Assembly: GCA_000708835.1 (NCBI GenBank)
Contig: DF237337.1
Span: 1-64,000 of the forward strand
Length of the DNA: 64,000 nt
From: Klebsormidium nitens
Lineage: Eukaryota; Streptophyta; Klebsormidiophyceae; Klebsormidiales; Klebsormidiaceae
Direction of reading: 5' to 3'
Within the stretch, counting starts at the first letter, position 1. Each line of letters begins with the position of its first letter. Position numbers and translations under genes: made by a program. Shown in pieces: positions 33,901-44,227 of the stretch. Under the pieces are notes generated by a model, which was not told where the DNA came from, made no database searches, and saw only the letters and a list, made by a program, of their open reading frames with translations.

Positions 33901-36900
33901 TGGCAATCTTATGTATTCTACACGTCCGATCATTTTTGTTTATCATTCTGGTTTTTGGCAATCTGGCACGGAAGGACCTTCAGTGCAGCATTTCCGTGGG
34001 GATGCCTTTGATTCGATTAGCAAATGTCGCACAAGATCCGCACAGAACACTGACAGCATCTACGATCGGCTTGCGCAGGTACGCGTTCCAGATCCTGCTT
34101 CAGATACGGGAGATGCTGAAAAGCACGCCGACTCTGGTGGACGTCACGATCGCCCCGGGGGCGCACTTTACTGTCTGCGGAGACGTACACGGACAGGTAT
34201 GTCTCCCGATGCACACTGAGCAGTACAGATATCATCTCAATTCCACTGCTTTGTGCTGAGCGATCTTCGTCTTTGTACCGTTCTACAACGTACTCAGGTA
34301 ACTGCGGGGGCCTGACTCTAGAAGTGGGAAGAAAACTCTTCGCGGTTCTACCAGGTTCTGCCGCACGATAAGATCGGCAAGCCTTGGCCGTGCGTCCGGC
34401 CCGATTGTGCTGTCCCTTTGAGGCACACCTCCTGAATTCTTCTAAGCTTTTGAATAGTGTGAGCTCTAGGGCAGGCTTCCTAGAATTCGTTTCCTATCAG
34501 GACCCCCTTAGATCGACGATGGGGTCGTCAGGCCGCTTATTTTGGACCATAGATCAAAGATTCATAGCCAAAGGGCTTCTGAGAACGCCACTGCAAGTCC
34601 ACCTTCTCCTTCCAACGGTTCTGTCGACCCTCCCGTAAATTTCCGACAAAGCTTCTGATCGTCCACGCTTGATCTACTCGCAGTTCTACGACCTCCTTAA
34701 CATCTTCGAACTCGAGGGCCTCCCCAGCCTCGAGAACCCATATCTCTTCAACGGAGACTTCGTGGACCGGGGGTCCTTCTCCGTCGAGGTTATCTTCACG
34801 CTCTTCGCCTTCAAGTGCCTCTACCCCACCGGTAAGTCTTAGCATCCCTTGCTGACGTTCTGTTGGAGTGCGTGGGGAAGGTGCTGATTTCTTTGAGGTC
34901 CATTTGAGATCTGGTCCATTCTGGTCCGTCGAGGTCATCTGCACGCTTTTCGCCTCAAGTGCCTCTACCCCACTGGTGAGCGCTTCCACTGGGCAAAGGG
35001 TTTGTCTTGTTCTTATTTGAGTGCGTGGGCCTGCTTCCCGCTCCGTTCCGGCCCGAGCGGCATCCGCTCCGGTCGGTATCGTTCGGTTCCGATTATTTTT
35101 GGTGAGGTCATCTTCACGCTATCCGCCTTCAAGTGCCTGTACCCCACCGGTGAGCGCTTCCACTTAAGCAAAGGTTTCGTAAAATTCTCGATTGACTGCA
35201 TGAGACCGTTTTTGGGGCCTGTTTGAGATCTGTTTCCGTATCGTTCCGTTCTGTTCCGGTCAAGGTCAGTTGCACGCTCTCTTCCTTCAAGAGCCTTTAC
35301 TCCATTGGTCAGCGCTTCTCGCTGAAGCAAAGGGGTCGTAGTTTCCTCAGTCGCATGCTTGAGACGCTCGGTTGCATGCTTGAGACGCTTCCGGCTCTGT
35401 TTTGGCCCATTGGCTTCGGTCCAAGGCCTTCGGAACCGGCCTACACCTCTCTTTCAAAACAATAGGAGAAGTAGCACTGGAAGCGCTCGCCCCTGAACGT
35501 ACAATCCTGCCCCGCCGCGCAGGCCTGTACTTGTCGCGCGGCAACCACGAGAGCCGCAGCATGAATAAGATCTACGGCTTCGACGGCGAGGTGAAGGCCA
35601 AGTACAGTGACAACATGGCGGAGCTGTTCGCCGAGGTGTTTTGCGCGCTCCCGCTCGCGCACCTGCTCAACAACAAGGTTCTGGTCGTGCATGGGGGCCT
35701 CTTCAGCCAGGACGGGGTCAAGCTGGACGATATTCGCAAGATTGATCGCTTCAGAGAGCCTCCGGATGAAGGTAAGGCGGGCGGTTGTTTGCTTTTGTAA
35801 CTGCTCTCTGTAGGGAGTTTAGGCGGGTGTTTACGGGTTCTTGAGATTGTAGAGCGTCAAAGAAAGGTGACAGGGCGGAGTTAAGCTGGACGACATGCAG
35901 AAGGTTCCCCGCTTCAGAGAGCCACCGGATGAAGGTGAGGCGGCGGGCGGTTGTTTGCTCTTGTGACTGCTCTTGTGGGTTTTGGGGAAGGTTAGGCGCG
36001 CGGTTATCTAGGTTTGTGACTGCTTTTGGCGGGTTCTTGAGTTTGTGGAGCGTCAGAGAAGTGTGACAGGACCTGGTTGAGCTGGACGATATCCGCAAGA
36101 TACACTGCTTCAGAGAGCCTCTGGAAAAGGTGAGGCGGGCGGTTATTTATGCCTGGGGCGGTTATTTATGCCTGTGACAGTTGTTTGCGGGGTGCTTGCC
36201 TATGTGTGGCGTCAGAGAAGGGTGATAGGACGTGGTCAAGCTGGACGACATCCGCAAAAGTGATCGCTTCACGGAGCCCCCCGCTGAAGGTAACGCGGAA
36301 CCGTGCTTGACTGGTTTTGGCTGGTTTTCGATCATCAGAGGAGGATCCGATTGAGCTCGACGATATCCGCAAGACCGACCGTTTCAGGGAGCCCTCGGAT
36401 GAAGGTGAGGCCTTTGCTTTCGACTTTGTTGCTGCGCTTTGCTTCTCAACCCCTTGCTTCGCTCTGCTTTTGGCTTTGTGTAGCCGTCGTGGTTGCAGAG
36501 CGTCGTAGACAGAAAGTTGAGAGTTGTGACCAACCTTTTGCTTGATGTGAGACAATTGCTTGGTCTCCAGTTGCCCTCCTAGCTTCAAACAGGGGAGAAT
36601 CTTTCCAATGACGTTTGCGGTCCGGAAGGATTGCTCAGAGCGGCTTCTGGGTTTCACACAATGTCCAGCGCTTTGCAATCGTGAATGACTGCGATGCAAA
36701 GCGTGAATAAGTTGCCCGCTGTTAAAGTCGCACAGGGTTGAATCTCCGAAACGCGGATCCGACAAGGCCGGCTTGGAATCAAGGCCAAGGGGCCCTGCCT
36801 TTCGGTAAGCCCAGATTCTCAGCCCTTCTGCCCGTCTTTCCAGGCCTGATGTGCGAGCTGCTGTGGAGTGACCCAAAGCCCGGCACCGGTCGCAGCCCGA

Positions 36901-38617
36901 GCAAGCGGGGGGTTGGTGTCGCGTTCGGGGAGGACGTCACCAAGGCGTTCCTGGAGGACAACCGGCTAGGTGAGCGCAAAACGCATTTCCCTTTTTCCTC
37001 TCAGGGAAGAAGCTTTCTGCTTCCTCGAAGACACGAACTGCTGCCATTTGCGGCCGTCGTATTTATGGACAGCTTCGACAGGCTTTCTCACCGTGTGTTT
37101 CTGGTCTTCTTATGGCCAGCAAATTGAGGAGTGGGTATGGTCGTCAGAGGAGCTGCTATGCGCCCGGGTGTGTTCAATTCGACACTTTGAAACTCGGTTG
37201 TGCTGCTGTCTTCATCTTCGCGCCCGGTTTCGGTGCCACTCGGCGACCGCGGTTTGTTGTTGCCAGGTTTGTTTGTGTGCCGGAGCATGCCTGAGCCTGT
37301 TTTTATGTGCGCCCTTGACTCTTCAAGCTGAGCATTGATATCTGTTCGCAGACCTGATTGTGCGATCGCACGAGGTCAAGGAGGAAGGCTACGAGATCGA
37401 GCACGACGGGAAGCTCGTGACCGTCTTTTCCGCGCCCAACTATTGCGACCAGGTGAGCAAGCGCCGCTTTCAAGATACTCGCTAACCTTTACTGGGGGCT
37501 TGGATTTACCATTGGAACAGCGCTGCTGTCACTCGTACTTGTCAACGGCGTCAGTATTTCAACGACTTGGATTCTGCACGACTTCTGAGGAGAGACCCAG
37601 CATCGTAAGATACTGAAAGGACCGGCACGTCATACTCACTTCTTGTCACGCCAGCGGAGCGTCTCAATTATCGTCACGACGAGCCGTTTGGACCTCGAAA
37701 AACAATTCTCTTTTTCGATTCTAAAGGTATCGAGGCCTTCCGGGAGGTTCTAAGTTGGCTTCTGCAGTCTGGTGCATTCGCTGGAGAGGCTACGGTGCTA
37801 CAGTCGTACCCTTTCCGTGTCTGTTGTCATCCCTTTACATTCCTTACCCTCCAATTCTGCAATTTCGTATTAGGCCTGATGCTAGTACAGCCCCTGCGGT
37901 AAGCAAACGAGAGTCTTGTTCAAAATTGGATGCGTTTCAGGCATCTTTCGACTTCATACTGTTTTTGTAAACCTCTTAGTTGGACCCTTCAGTGCAATTC
38001 AGGAGGAGCTACTTTTTGCAGAAAATGATAGTGCCTGGACTTTGGGTTACAAAACCGACTCATAACGGAGAAGTCGTAATTGCACGATCGCCAAACAGAT
38101 GTGGCAGTATTTGAGATCGAAAGCAGAACCGCGACTGGGAATGCGCGTCTAAAGTTCTACGAAGCCTTTCAAGTTCCTCGCTTTCGTTCCTAGTCGCCCG
38201 GAAGATTTGCAAGTTTGCCAACCCTTTGCTGAAAACACCTCGCTCGTTTGTGCAGATGGGCAATAAGGGCGCCTTCATTCGCTTCAAGTCGGACATGAAG
38301 CCGAAATATACGAAGTATTCCGCAGTGGTAGGGACCGGTTCCTTGATTATTTTTGCATGGCTTCTTGTTATCCTGCTTGCATGTGTTGTTCTTTTTCACC
38401 CGATTTGGACCTGCTTTTGGAGCGAACTGCCAAAAACAGGTCAGGGAAGAAGGTTAGCGGCCATGTAGGGGGTCTCAACTTGTCTTCGTCATTTTTCGTC
38501 TTCCAATCTGTGGGTTAAGCTCTGGTTGTGCTGACGTCAAGCTCGTCCCTTGTGCAGCCCCATCCGAACGTGCGGCCAATGGCGTATGCCAACAATTTCT
38601 TGAACTTCCTGTCTTAG
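30913..38617 (+). CDS. PP5: Serine/threonine protein phosphatase 5 (TPR-PP5)
   Basis: Twelve exons: 30913-31069, 31628-31797, 32152-32223, 32629-32779, 33674-33782, 34079-34196, 34684-34831, 35523-35771, 36844-36969, 37352-37452, 38256-38327, 38558-38617, all in phase, 510 aa. Three TPR motifs lie at about residues 45-150 ([39 protein letters not shown]), then a PP5 linker and the PPP catalytic domain: GDVHG (254-258), GDFVDRG (283-289), RGNHES (314-319), [14 protein letters not shown]. The end is the PP5-type [14 protein letters not shown]5 binds Hsp90 through the TPRs and dephosphorylates client proteins and photoreceptors in plants. A second ATG at 30955 would give 496 aa, nearer to plant PP5. 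Introns after exons 7 and 8 are expanded by exon-edge echoes. Confidence 0.95.
32011..32066 (+). repeat. 36-bp direct repeat in PP5 intron 2
   Basis: GTGCAAGTTTCTCGAGCAAC (32011) and ATGCAAACTTCTCGAGCAAT (32047) lie 36 bp apart. Small local duplication not touching an exon. Confidence 0.6.
34760..35330 (+). repeat. Three echoes of PP5 exon 7 end
   Basis: The exon end GAGGTTATCTTCACGCTC ... CTCTACCCCACCG plus donor (34786-34836) recurs from 34931, 35104 and 35262. Spacing is 145, 173 and 158 bp. Copies 2 and 3 keep GTGAGC donors after CCCACTG/CCCACCG; copy 4 has GTCAGC. Differences from the exon in copies 2 and 3 are mainly third-position (GTT to GTC, CTC to CTT or CTA, CTC to CTG). The intronic TTTGAGATCTG...TTCCG words between copies are also repeated. 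Confidence 0.88.
35711..36420 (+). repeat. Four echoes of PP5 exon 8 end
   Basis: The exon end AAGCTGGACGATATTCGCAAG ... GAGCCTCCGGATGAAG plus donor recurs with anchors at 35720 (exon), 35883, 36077, 36238 and 36353. Spacing is 163, 194, 161 and 115 bp. Every copy still reads LDD(I/M)(R/Q)K then F(R/T)EP in an open frame and has a GTGAGG or GTAACG donor. The downstream GGCGGGCGGTT... and the upstream GTGGAGCGTCAGAGAAG words are repeated between copies, so each unit includes intron. Confidence 0.92.
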
Positions 38618-40286
38618 CGCTGGGCCCTGCGGGCTTTGCTTAAGCCCCCAAATTTGCGTAGCTCATACCACAGGTTTCGGAAGTCAAAAGTCCTTGGGAG
38701 GAGATCGGGACAGCTCGCAAACCGCTTGCTTGTAAGGCTGTGCCGAGGTAGTTTGGCGCAAGTTGCTCTCTTATTTTGGCTTGTGCGGAAGACCATCTTC
38801 TGACGTTAGGTATTCATTCTTCTGGAAGTTGGGCATGCTCACGAAGTGGAAGCTGTAAGCGTCAGAGCCTAAAGTAGTGAAAGTGAGTCGTTTTTAACGT
38901 GGACTAATTCGATTAAAGATCAGATCGCAACGCGGCCCGTTTGAACCTTCTTTTGGCTCATGTCGAAACGGACTGACACGAACCACCACTGCCCGAGCAT
39001 TCGGTCAACGCCAACTTGACATACTTACATAACATGTCCCCTTTAGAAGCTCGGGCCTAACATGGCAAGTCACTGCATGCCTAGGCGTTCCTGACACATT
39101 GGCTTGTCACCGTCTGGACTGGTGCCATTCCATTCATTCAATTGATTTCGTTGAGTACTTCTCTAGACGGTAAGTTCAAGATTAAGTGACTTGCAACTTT
39201 CTTCAGTGTCTGCCCAACGGGTCCAATGGAGAGTCCGAATCTGCCTATACCGACAGAAACCAAGCTGGCCTAGTCACTAGCTAGTGCCACAAAATCCAAA
39301 CCACGAAACCCATATTCAATCATTGAATCAAAATGGTATGGTAAAGTTGTCATGCATGTCAGCGATTTTTGGATCGATGATATTGAGCTGATGTGTAATT
39401 TGATTGTAGCAGGCCATCCTTGTGATACAGACTCGAGGCCCCACCGCGTCTGGCCTGCCGAATCAATATCCAACTACCCGGGACAGGCCGCCCGATCGAC
39501 TCAAGATCTGCGGATGGTTAACTATAGTTATCTAACTTAATGTGTGCATGATATATCTTGAGCTCATGCCAGCCAGCATATGCGCATGCAGCTCACCAAG
39601 TGCGTCGGATCATCATCAAGCACATGCATATATAACGGTGATCCAATGCAACCAACTCTGACATATCTTTTTGAACGGAAGCAACGGCTACTATATCTCA
39701 TAATCTTCATCAATCGTCCACCTGTCATTCCGTTCCAACAAAGGTCTAAGCCTGTGCATCAATACACGACAATCAGTATCCATCCCATGCAACTCTAGTG
39801 CGTACGGTCAATCAAGCTGGTGTTAGGTTCAAACAAAGTTGACCGGACGTTTGAAATCTCTACTCGCAGATACAGCAAAGAGGCTTGAAGCTAACCCCCT
39901 TCAAACCTGGTGAATAAAGGTATCGCATCTGGGCCTAAGTTCACAAGACATACAGGAACCCTCCGAAAAGCAACAAGCGCTTTATCCACAATTGCGAGCA
40001 AGCGCAACGACCCTTGATATAAAAGCTTCTGCAGTACCTGCCTTCGCATTAAACTGCTCTCCATTCCGTACCAGCCCGGACAGGGCCGCCAGACTAGAAG
40101 CCAACCTCAGACGACTACGAAAGAAGCATCAACCGAGCCTTATTACTTTGCCGAACAAAGGTACTACATCCTGCGTATTACTACTGCTACACAGGAGGGT
40201 CATGCAATGGCAGCCTATTCTACGGCTCAGATTGCAACCTGTGGCAAACGACCACTTCGATCAGCACTAACTTTCAACCTCCCCCG
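38618..40286. other. Intergenic region between convergent PP5 and DES genes
   Basis: No gene supported. Around 40010-40160 a plus-strand stretch reads like a basic helical peptide (ARLEANLRRLRKKHQ), but it has no start context, homology or splice partner that I can see, and it lies in the 3' flank of the desaturase gene. The rest is AT-rich with ATGCAT words. Confidence 0.4.
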
Positions 40287-42624
40287 CTAATGCGCTTTGC
40301 TTGCTTCTGTTGCAGCCCCCGCCCTCGTCGTGGGCTTCCTCTTCCGCATGACTCTGCTGAACGGCCCGACCGTCGGGTCCGTAATGTAGTTATAGATAAC
40401 CCGCGACCACGACGTGTGGAACGCCAGGTTGTCGTAGAACTCGGGCGCCATCGCCTTGAGCTTGTGCAACCGCGACCCGGGAATGCGCGGGAAGTCGTGG
40501 TGCTCGTTGTGGAAGCCGACGTGCCACAGCAGAAAGTTCAGCGGGCCGTAGTACGAATACGTCTCCTGCCCTTGCAGGAACACGTAGTGCTCCGCAATGA
40601 AGTGCCCCGCCGCCGGGTGGAGCCCACCCCCCAGAAACGAGGCCAGAAGCAGATACGCGATCGGCTTGAACCCCCAGAAGTAGAGCATCGCCAAATCAGC
40701 CACGACGTTGATCGCGAGGTTGCTCAGCTCCCAAACCCCCACCGGTTTCGGGTTAACGAACACGGGGCGGATCGCGTAGAAGAACAGCTGGAGGATCACC
40801 CACACGAGCTTGGACAGCGTGTTGGTGACGTAATGCCCCTCGGCATACGTCGGCACGTCCATGTCGACGCCCTCGATCCCCTGGTACCGGTGATGCTCCA
40901 GGTGGTACTTCTGGAACGTCACCGACATCGGGATGCCGATCGGAATGTTGGCAAACAGCCCGAGGAGCTTGTTGTAGAGCGGGGTTTGGAACGCGAGGTT
41001 GTGGGAGAGCTCGTGGATCGCGAGGAAGAGGTTGTGGTTGAACCACGCGCCGACGGCGTACGCGAACGGGACAAGGAACCACCATGGGGCGTCGCGCATG
41101 AGGTACGCGAGCGCCAGCTGGCCGAGCACGACTGCCGTAACCTGCAAAAGTGAATGGAAGGGTTAAGTCAAGCTCAGGCCGGTTAGGAAATTGCAGGCTA
41201 GAATGTACCTCTGCGGATAAGCTATGCCTGCGCCAGCTGGCCAAGCACGACGGCCGTATGATCTACAGACGTTTACACGCGGGTTGTTTACGCTGCGTTT
41301 GGGTAAGAATGGCCAAAATGCAGGTTAGGAGAGCTTTGTGCGTTGGTTACAAAGGTTTGTATGCAAGTTCGGCAGGTTAGCATGCAGGTTTAAGAGGCTG
41401 AGAGACAGACGGCGAGGTTGTTAGTGAGCTTTACGAGTGCTGTTGAGCCATGATTATTATGATTTGCAGAGGTGGACAAGCGGTTTAGAAAGGTGCCGAC
41501 AGGAAGAAGCTAGCTAGAAATATCAATGCAACTTTTGCAATCAGCCTAGACGCGGGCCAAAACAGCAAACAACAATAAAGGCGCAACAGATCAGTCTGTA
41601 GAAGACAAGACTCAATTGCAGCAGTTGATCCCCCCATTACAAAATACGGGCCTTCACATCAAACTTGACCAACCCTTGGTCGCAGAGAATACAGTAGTCT
41701 GCTGGCTCGACATTTGCAGCAGCAGTTGCCAACTTCTGACAGCGTGATCCAGAAACGCAACCGGGCAAGCTTATCAACTGGTGCAGCATTACAATGTGGA
41801 CATTTAGCAGCCGCAACTTGGACACTAAGCTGCGTATAGTGGCGCAATTTGATCGAGGAAGCTTTTTCTGCTTAACACTAAAGTCACTGGCTCACGCAGA
41901 CGGTCAGTTGAGAGCTCCAGGCCTCCAATTGAAAGGGAACAAAACCCACTGCTCTCTACGGTATCACCCTGTCAATACTTTAAGCTCATAACGCAGCTGC
42001 AACCGAGGGGGCCAGGGAGATAACGAATAGGAGGCAGGTAGGATACACAAACTTACATAGTCGGCCAGAACATATGATTTAGTAGGGAGGGCAAATTTGG
42101 AGCATGTTGCACATTTCAGTTGACAGCCTCAGTGGCGCAAGCAAACGCTGCTTATTTCTGAGTCAGAGCCTCATCAGGAGATTGCTCATCTGAGCCGCGC
42201 AACCGGACCTACATCCTACATGACATTGCTCCAATCTTCAGACGGTGGGCTCATCTGATGTAATTCTGATGATACCTTCGGTTACTTGGTGCTGCTCCCA
42301 AAGTAGACCAAAGGAACCCCGACTGAAGCTCAAGCAATCCTGCCCCTCTGATCAGAGATCTGCAACAAGTTTCAAGCCCCTGAACTAGAAGAGGAGATGA
42401 AGCAGATCGAGCCTCACCTTATAGACCGCATACTCGTCAGGTCCAAACAGCTCCCGCACCTCCGGATGCGCCGCCAAGATCTGTTTCCGCCTCGTTGCGT
42501 GGGGCTCATCCGTTTCCACCCATATGAAGTCAGTCTGCATCCCCTTCGCTGACTTGGCCCCCGCTACCTCTTCCATTTTTGGCGGGAGCTCCGTCACCTT
42601 CCTGCTGTCTCCCCCCTTCCCCAT
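40287..42624 (-). CDS. DES1: Sphingolipid delta-4 desaturase (DES1-like)
   Basis: Two exons, 42624-42418 and 41141-40287, join in phase 0 to give 353 aa, about the usual length. The N-terminus has the family's DFIWVETDEPHATRRKQIL block. Three histidine boxes bind the di-iron centre: HELSH (112-116), HLEHH (149-153) and HNEHH (280-284). HPAAGHFIAEHY (245-256) is the DES extra conserved stretch. Several hydrophobic segments (about 80-110, 125-140, 180-230) fit an ER membrane protein. The enzyme inserts the delta-4 double bond of sphingosine in ceramides. The GC-rich exon 2 is also open on the opposite strand, an artefact. The 1276-bp intron holds an echo of the exon 2 edge. Confidence 0.95.
41226..41262. 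repeat. Echo of DES exon 2 start in its intron
   Basis: On the plus strand GCGCCAGCTGGCCGAGCACG (41111, exon) recurs as GCGCCAGCTGGCCAAGCACG at 41230, 119 bp away inside the intron, followed by ACGGCCGTA against ACTGCCGTA. The copy covers the acceptor-proximal end of the exon; the acceptor itself has decayed. Confidence 0.75.
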
Positions 42625-44227
42625 GCTGACCGCAGTCCCTGGGCCCCTCTGAATCAGTGCAACTCTGGCTTCCCTGTCAGCTCACTATCTCAAAGAGTGC
42701 ACCAATCAGAAGATTGCCGCACCGCTGCCAAGCGTTCAAAACCCCCTCCCTTCCTGCTTCCTTTATCAGACGTTTCTGTGGCAGCAACCTACAGGTCTTA
42801 GAACGACGAAGCCCTGATTATGAAAGGGACCGCCCCTCAGTCAGCTCGCTCCTAGGTAATGGCCGCTGGTGCAGGGCAACTTCTCTACCTGGCTGGCTGT
42901 ACTGCTGCTGCCCAGGGTCACAAGCAAGTCACAGCTCTAAAACTTTCAGAGAGACGACCAAATTGTTCGAAATTGAAATTGAGAATTTGAGACCGAGACG
43001 CAACCGTCCGACCCTAGCCTAACCCAAGAACCAACCGTTTTTAACACTCGACGGAACGCTATGTTTACAATGGCTTGATTGCGAGGACAGTGTCAAAGAT
43101 TCCAGCGTCGAAACCTAGGTTCGTAATATAAACCCGTGGGTATTTGTCGGTTTCCATTTTCGAAGCAGGAAACAAATGAACATTCCAAACTAAAACAGAT
43201 TTCATGACGTCACTGATTTTCAAATCTCGACCTGCGCGCGCGGTCAGGTCCAGCCAATTTACTTTCATGGGGGGGTGGAATTCAATATTGCTCCCGGAAG
43301 GAATCGCCGGTCCAGTCAGGTCCAGTCAAAGCGGAGAATATCTATACTTTAACGGCATGCCATGTACTGATTCTAAAGTTCATGCACCCGGTGATCCGTC
43401 CAATCCAATACCAGGGGGGCCAAGAAACGAGATCCAAGCTCGTACGCAACGTGGCGAAACGTGAGCCTCGCTTGACTTAATGTATCTTTCCGCCGGTCTA
43501 ATGTCCGTACAGCCGTACTGCCACGGTGGCAACGGGTCTGTTGCATGCAAGCCGCGCCATGCAATATATGCAAGCCCCGGCCGCGCTGATCGTTGGATAG
43601 GATGCGCGGGGCCGCGGGCGCTCCGCAGTACTGAAGCGGACGTACAGTGGTGCACTTTGACGGTACCATATATAATACCCTACTGTTATAGTGACTATAA
43701 CTTGCCAGGTGAACTCCACTCACACCCATGTGCAGCCAGACGTTGGACCCGCAAACCTTCGATGGCGCGAACGTTTTGTCTCAGGCACGCGCGTCAGAAT
43801 GTGTTGATTACACCGCTACATACATGGAAGCCAGCTCTGCTTCGGTGGTAACCTCCGTCGATATCTTACACGTGAAGTCCGCTTCCCGCCATGATACACA
43901 CGAAGTCTTTTCATGAGAATACCCGTTTTTCCGTGAACGACAGTCCTTCGTTGGTCAAGGAAGCAACCAGTACAACTATATATTGTTGATGCCTCGACCT
44001 TTCCCAAACACCGCGTGTCTACATCAATAGATCATACGTTGAAGTCGCACTTCGACGTACTGGAAGCTAGCACGAAGTGTTCAATGTTCCTCCTATTTTG
44101 CTCCGTTACTGCCCCACGTCGACTAAACCACATGATGTGAGAGCCAAAGTCACACGGGAGTCACACATCGGTACACACTCGTGTCGATCCAACCAACTTA
44201 TTTCATGCATTTCACGGGCCATTAAAG
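42625..44227. other. Region upstream of DES, downstream of CFAP52
   Basis: About 1.6 kb with no supported gene. It holds the DES promoter at its left end. A short direct repeat GGTCCAGTCAGGTCCAGTCA lies near 43310, a CCCCGGCCGCG core near 43577, and a TATA-like ACCATATATAATACC near 43665. Short open frames here show no family resemblance. Confidence 0.4.

Noticed and set aside
36166-36876. 236-codon minus-strand open frame inside PP5
   Set aside because: It runs antisense through introns, two echoes and exon 9; composition is not protein-like and no homology is apparent.
40290-41153. Long plus-strand open frame (287 codons) opposite DES
   Set aside because: Arginine- and histidine-rich antisense shadow of a GC-rich exon whose minus-strand frame is clearly the desaturase.
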